Origin: an uncultured Actinomycetes bacterium
GTDB lineage: Bacteria; Actinomycetota; Acidimicrobiia; Acidimicrobiales; Microtrichaceae
NCBI GenBank assembly: GCA_903930035.1
Contig: CAIYXG010000393.1
Coordinates: 1 to 6,923, forward strand
Direction: 5' to 3'
DNA: 6,923 bases
The position numbers were made by a program, and so were the translations under genes. The notes under the pieces are model-generated. The model searched no databases. It was not told where the DNA came from and saw only the letters and a program-made list of their open reading frames with translations. How positions within the stretch are numbered: the stretch's first letter is position 1; every line of letters begins with the position of its first letter. Shown here in pieces: positions 5,358 through 6,923 of this stretch.

Positions 5358-5722
5358 CAGAACTCCAGTCCTGCTTCTCGGGCGGCGTCGGCGAGGGCCG
5401 CGACACGGCCGTGGTAGCGGAAGCCACCCCGGTCGAACACGACCTTCTCGACACCTGCAGCCTTGGCACGCTCGGCGACGAGCTTGCCCACCTCGGCGGC
5501 GGCGCCGCAGTTGGAGGTGGCACCGCCCCGGAGGGACGGCTCGAGGGTGCTGGCGGCGGCCACGGTGCGACCGCTGAGGTCGTCGATCACCTGGGCCACC
5601 ACGTGGCGGTTGGAACGGAACACGGCCAGGCGCGGACGCTCGGCGGTGCCGGACACGGTCTTGCGGACCCGCGCGTGGCGGCGGTTCTTCAGATCGCGCT
5701 TCTGCTTCGACTTGTCGCTCAT
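5357..5722 (-). CDS. rplR: 50S ribosomal protein L18
   Basis: L18 binds 5S rRNA together with L5 and helps seat it in the central protuberance of the 50S subunit. The 121-residue product starts MSDKSKQKRDLKNRRHARVR, a basic arm. It then has GTAERPRLAVFRSNRHVVAQVIDD (25-48), the characteristic core, and GVEKVVFDRGGFRYHGRVAALADAAREAGLEF at the end. The frame is open further upstream, but the ATG at 5722 has GAGG 5 nt upstream and gives the family length. It lies 7 nt after rplF, and its stop overlaps the rpsE start. Confidence 0.98.
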   Translation of the reverse strand: MSDKSKQKRDLKNRRHARVRKTVSGTAERPRLAVFRSNRHVVAQVIDDLSGRTVAAASTLEPSLRGGATSNCGAAAEVGKLVAERAKAAGVEKVVFDRGGFRYHGRVAALADAAREAGLEF

Positions 5723-5729
5723 CAGTGCC

Positions 5730-6269
5730 TCACTTACCGGCCTTGCCGGCCTTGCGGCGGACGTACTCGTCGACGTAGCGGATGCCCTTGCCCTTGTAGG
5801 GCTCCGGCTTGCGCCACGCACGGATGTCCGCAGCGACCTGGCCGACCAGCTGCTTGTCGATGCCGAGCACCTCGATGCGGGTGGGCTGCGGCACGTTGAA
5901 CTCGATGCCGGCCGGGGCGGTGACCACGACCGGGTGGGAGAAGCCGAGCGACAGCTCGAGGCCGTCCTTGCCCTTCGCCGCGGCGCGGTAGCCGACGCCC
6001 ACGATGTCGAGCTCCTTGCGGAACCCCTCGGAGACGCCGGTCACCATGTTGGCGACGAGCGAGCGGACGAGGCCGTGCAGGGCACGGCTCTTGCGCTCGT
6101 CGTTGGCACGCTCGACGGTCAGGACACCCTCGTCCTGGCTGACGGTGATCTGCTCGGGGAGCTCACGGGTGAGCTCGCCCTTGGGGCCCTTCACGGTGAT
6201 CGAGGAGCCGTCGATGCGGACCTCGACCCCGGAGGGGACGGTGATGGGGGCCTTGCCGATGCGCGACAT
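5730..6269 (-). CDS. rplF: 50S ribosomal protein L6
   Basis: L6 binds 23S rRNA near the sarcin-ricin loop and the factor-binding site of the 50S subunit. The product is 179 residues, the usual length, and consists of two similar alpha/beta domains. It starts MSRIGKAPITVPSGVEV. GPKGELTRELP (28-38) lies in the first domain, VGVGYRAAAKG (90-100) opens the second, and the L6 signature PEPYKGKGIRYVDE (155-168) is near the end, followed by a lysine-rich tail. A start 13 codons further upstream is open but would overlap rpsH. The ATG at 6269 has GAGG 8 nt upstream and matches the family. It lies 10 nt after rpsH. Confidence 0.98.
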   Translation of the reverse strand: MSRIGKAPITVPSGVEVRIDGSSITVKGPKGELTRELPEQITVSQDEGVLTVERANDERKSRALHGLVRSLVANMVTGVSEGFRKELDIVGVGYRAAAKGKDGLELSLGFSHPVVVTAPAGIEFNVPQPTRIEVLGIDKQLVGQVAADIRAWRKPEPYKGKGIRYVDEYVRRKAGKAGK

Positions 6270-6279
6270 CAGTCCAACC

Positions 6280-6684
6280 TCACCAGACGTGGCAGAGGAC
6301 TTCACCACCGAGCCGCTGGCGACGTGCCTCGCGGTCGGTCATGAGCCCCTTGCTCGTGGACAGGACGGCAATACCCAGGCCGCCGAGGACGCGCTCGACC
6401 TCGTCGTACTTGCGGTACACGCGGAGACCGGGCTTGGACACCCGGCGGATGCCGGAGATCACCCGACGACGGTCCGGCGAGTACTTCATCCCGATGCGCA
6501 GGACCTGGCCAGGCCCCTTCGGGTTGTCGCTCACCTCGTAGTCGACGATGTAGCCCTCCTTGACCAGCAGCGTGGCCAAGTTGGTCTTGAGCTTGGAGGC
6601 CGGCATGACCACCTCGTCGTGCATCGCCACGTTGGCGTTGCGGATACGGGTGAGCATGTCGGCGATGGGGTCAGTCATTCCCAT
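6280..6684 (-). CDS. rpsH: 30S ribosomal protein S8
   Basis: S8 is a primary binder of the central domain of 16S rRNA. In E. coli it also represses the spc operon by binding the rplE leader region of the mRNA. The 134-residue product begins MGMTDPIADMLTRIRNANVA and has VMPASKLKTNLATLLVKEGYI (26-46). It ends with the S8 signature GIAVLSTSKGLMTDREAR (104-121) and GGEVLCHVW. Two ATGs are possible. The one at 6684 has AGAGG 8 nt upstream and is preferred over the one two codons later, which would have 14 nt. It lies 17 nt behind rpsN. Confidence 0.98.
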   Translation of the reverse strand: MGMTDPIADMLTRIRNANVAMHDEVVMPASKLKTNLATLLVKEGYIVDYEVSDNPKGPGQVLRIGMKYSPDRRRVISGIRRVSKPGLRVYRKYDEVERVLGGLGIAVLSTSKGLMTDREARRQRLGGEVLCHVW

Positions 6685-6701
6685 GAGTCAGTCCTCTCCC
6701 C

Positions 6702-6887
6702 TCACCAGCTGGCCTTGGTGATGCCGGGGATCTCCCCTGCATGGGCCAGGTCGCGGAGGCACACCCGGCACAGGCCGAACTTGCGGTACACCGAACGCGG
6801 ACGCCCGCACTTGCGGCACCGGGTGTACGCCCGGACCTTGTACTTGGGCTTGCGCTGCTGCTTCTGCTTCAGAGCCTCGGTCGCCAT
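6702..6887 (-). CDS. rpsN: 30S ribosomal protein S14, zinc type (type Z)
   Basis: S14 assembles late into the head of the 30S subunit. The 61-residue product is the short zinc-ribbon form. Cys24, Cys27, Cys40 and Cys43 lie in RCRKCGRPRSVYRKFGLCRVC, and the protein ends GEIPGITKASW, the type Z signature. The longer zinc-free form (about 100 residues) is not seen in this window. The ATG at 6887 gives the family length, while an open ATG six codons upstream would add MKGSSD and overlap the rplE end. Only 1 nt lies between the rplE stop and this ATG (TGACATG). AAGG lies about 10 nt upstream. It is also labelled rpsZ or rpsN1 in some genomes. Confidence 0.97.
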   Translation of the reverse strand: MATEALKQKQQRKPKYKVRAYTRCRKCGRPRSVYRKFGLCRVCLRDLAHAGEIPGITKASW

Positions 6888-6888
6888 G

Positions 6889-6923
6889 TCACTGCTGCCC
6901 TTCACGTCGGAATGGGAAACCGA
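6889..6923 (-). CDS. rplE: 50S ribosomal protein L5, 3' end only (partial)
   Basis: The last codons before rpsN, in the frame ending with TGA at 6891-6889, read GFPFRREGQQ. GFPFR is the typical C-terminal motif of L5, the protein that binds 5S rRNA and contacts P-site tRNA, and rplE is the gene expected ahead of rpsN. Another frame ends at TGA 6904-6902 (RFPIPT), which is less like L5. Only about ten residues are visible, so the call rests on this motif and on gene order. Confidence 0.75.
   Translation of the reverse strand, partial: GFPFRREGQQ

Noticed and set aside
4612..5523. A single 303-codon frame that would fuse a long N-terminus to L30
   Set aside because: The upstream part is an alternative frame of rpsE and rplR. 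L30 has a proper ATG with SD at 4791 and the family length of 59 residues.
1..6923. A new defence, mobile or biosynthetic system, CRISPR array, or RNA gene
   Set aside because: Nearly the whole window is filled by conserved translation, secretion and nucleotide-metabolism genes in standard order. I see no direct-repeat array, transposase, integrase, tRNA-like or rRNA-like sequence.

Overview
The window is a ribosomal-protein super-operon, the spc-to-alpha segment, from a strongly GC-rich bacterium. Every supported gene lies on the minus strand, so transcription runs from the right end to the left end. The gene order, the zinc-type S14, the zinc-free S4, the presence of adk behind secY and the high GC content all fit Actinomycetota. 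The protein sequences look to me more like the Acidimicrobiia side of that phylum than like Mycobacterium or Streptomyces, but this placement is an impression and not a tested result.

In the direction of transcription, the spc-like part reads: 3' end of rplE (L5), rpsN (S14, zinc type), rpsH (S8), rplF (L6), rplR (L18), rpsE (S5), rpmD (L30), rplO (L15), secY and adk. The genes from rplE to rplO are packed at 1-17 nt spacing or overlap by one base, and most have a readable Shine-Dalgarno (SD) sequence inside the preceding gene's tail. Spacing widens only around secY (71 nt before it, 46 nt after it), and both of those spacers contain a GC-rich inverted repeat.

Between adk and infA lies the longest non-coding stretch, 167 nt. 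It holds a terminator-like hairpin with a T-rich tail, an overlapping promoter-like sequence, a strong leader hairpin and an AGGAGG SD. It occupies the place where many actinobacteria carry map (methionine aminopeptidase), which is absent here. The alpha-like part follows: infA (IF-1), rpmJ (L36), rpsM (S13), rpsK (S11) and rpsD (S4). The window ends at a hairpin-rich spacer where rpoA would be expected next.

Functionally the genes supply small- and large-subunit proteins, a translation initiation factor, the central pore of the Sec translocon and adenylate kinase. This is a core housekeeping cluster. I see no mobile element, CRISPR array, RNA gene or new defence or metabolic system. The most notable point is that infA has no in-frame ATG, GTG or TTG at its proper start. 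It appears to begin at CTG, placed 7 nt behind a perfect SD sequence.
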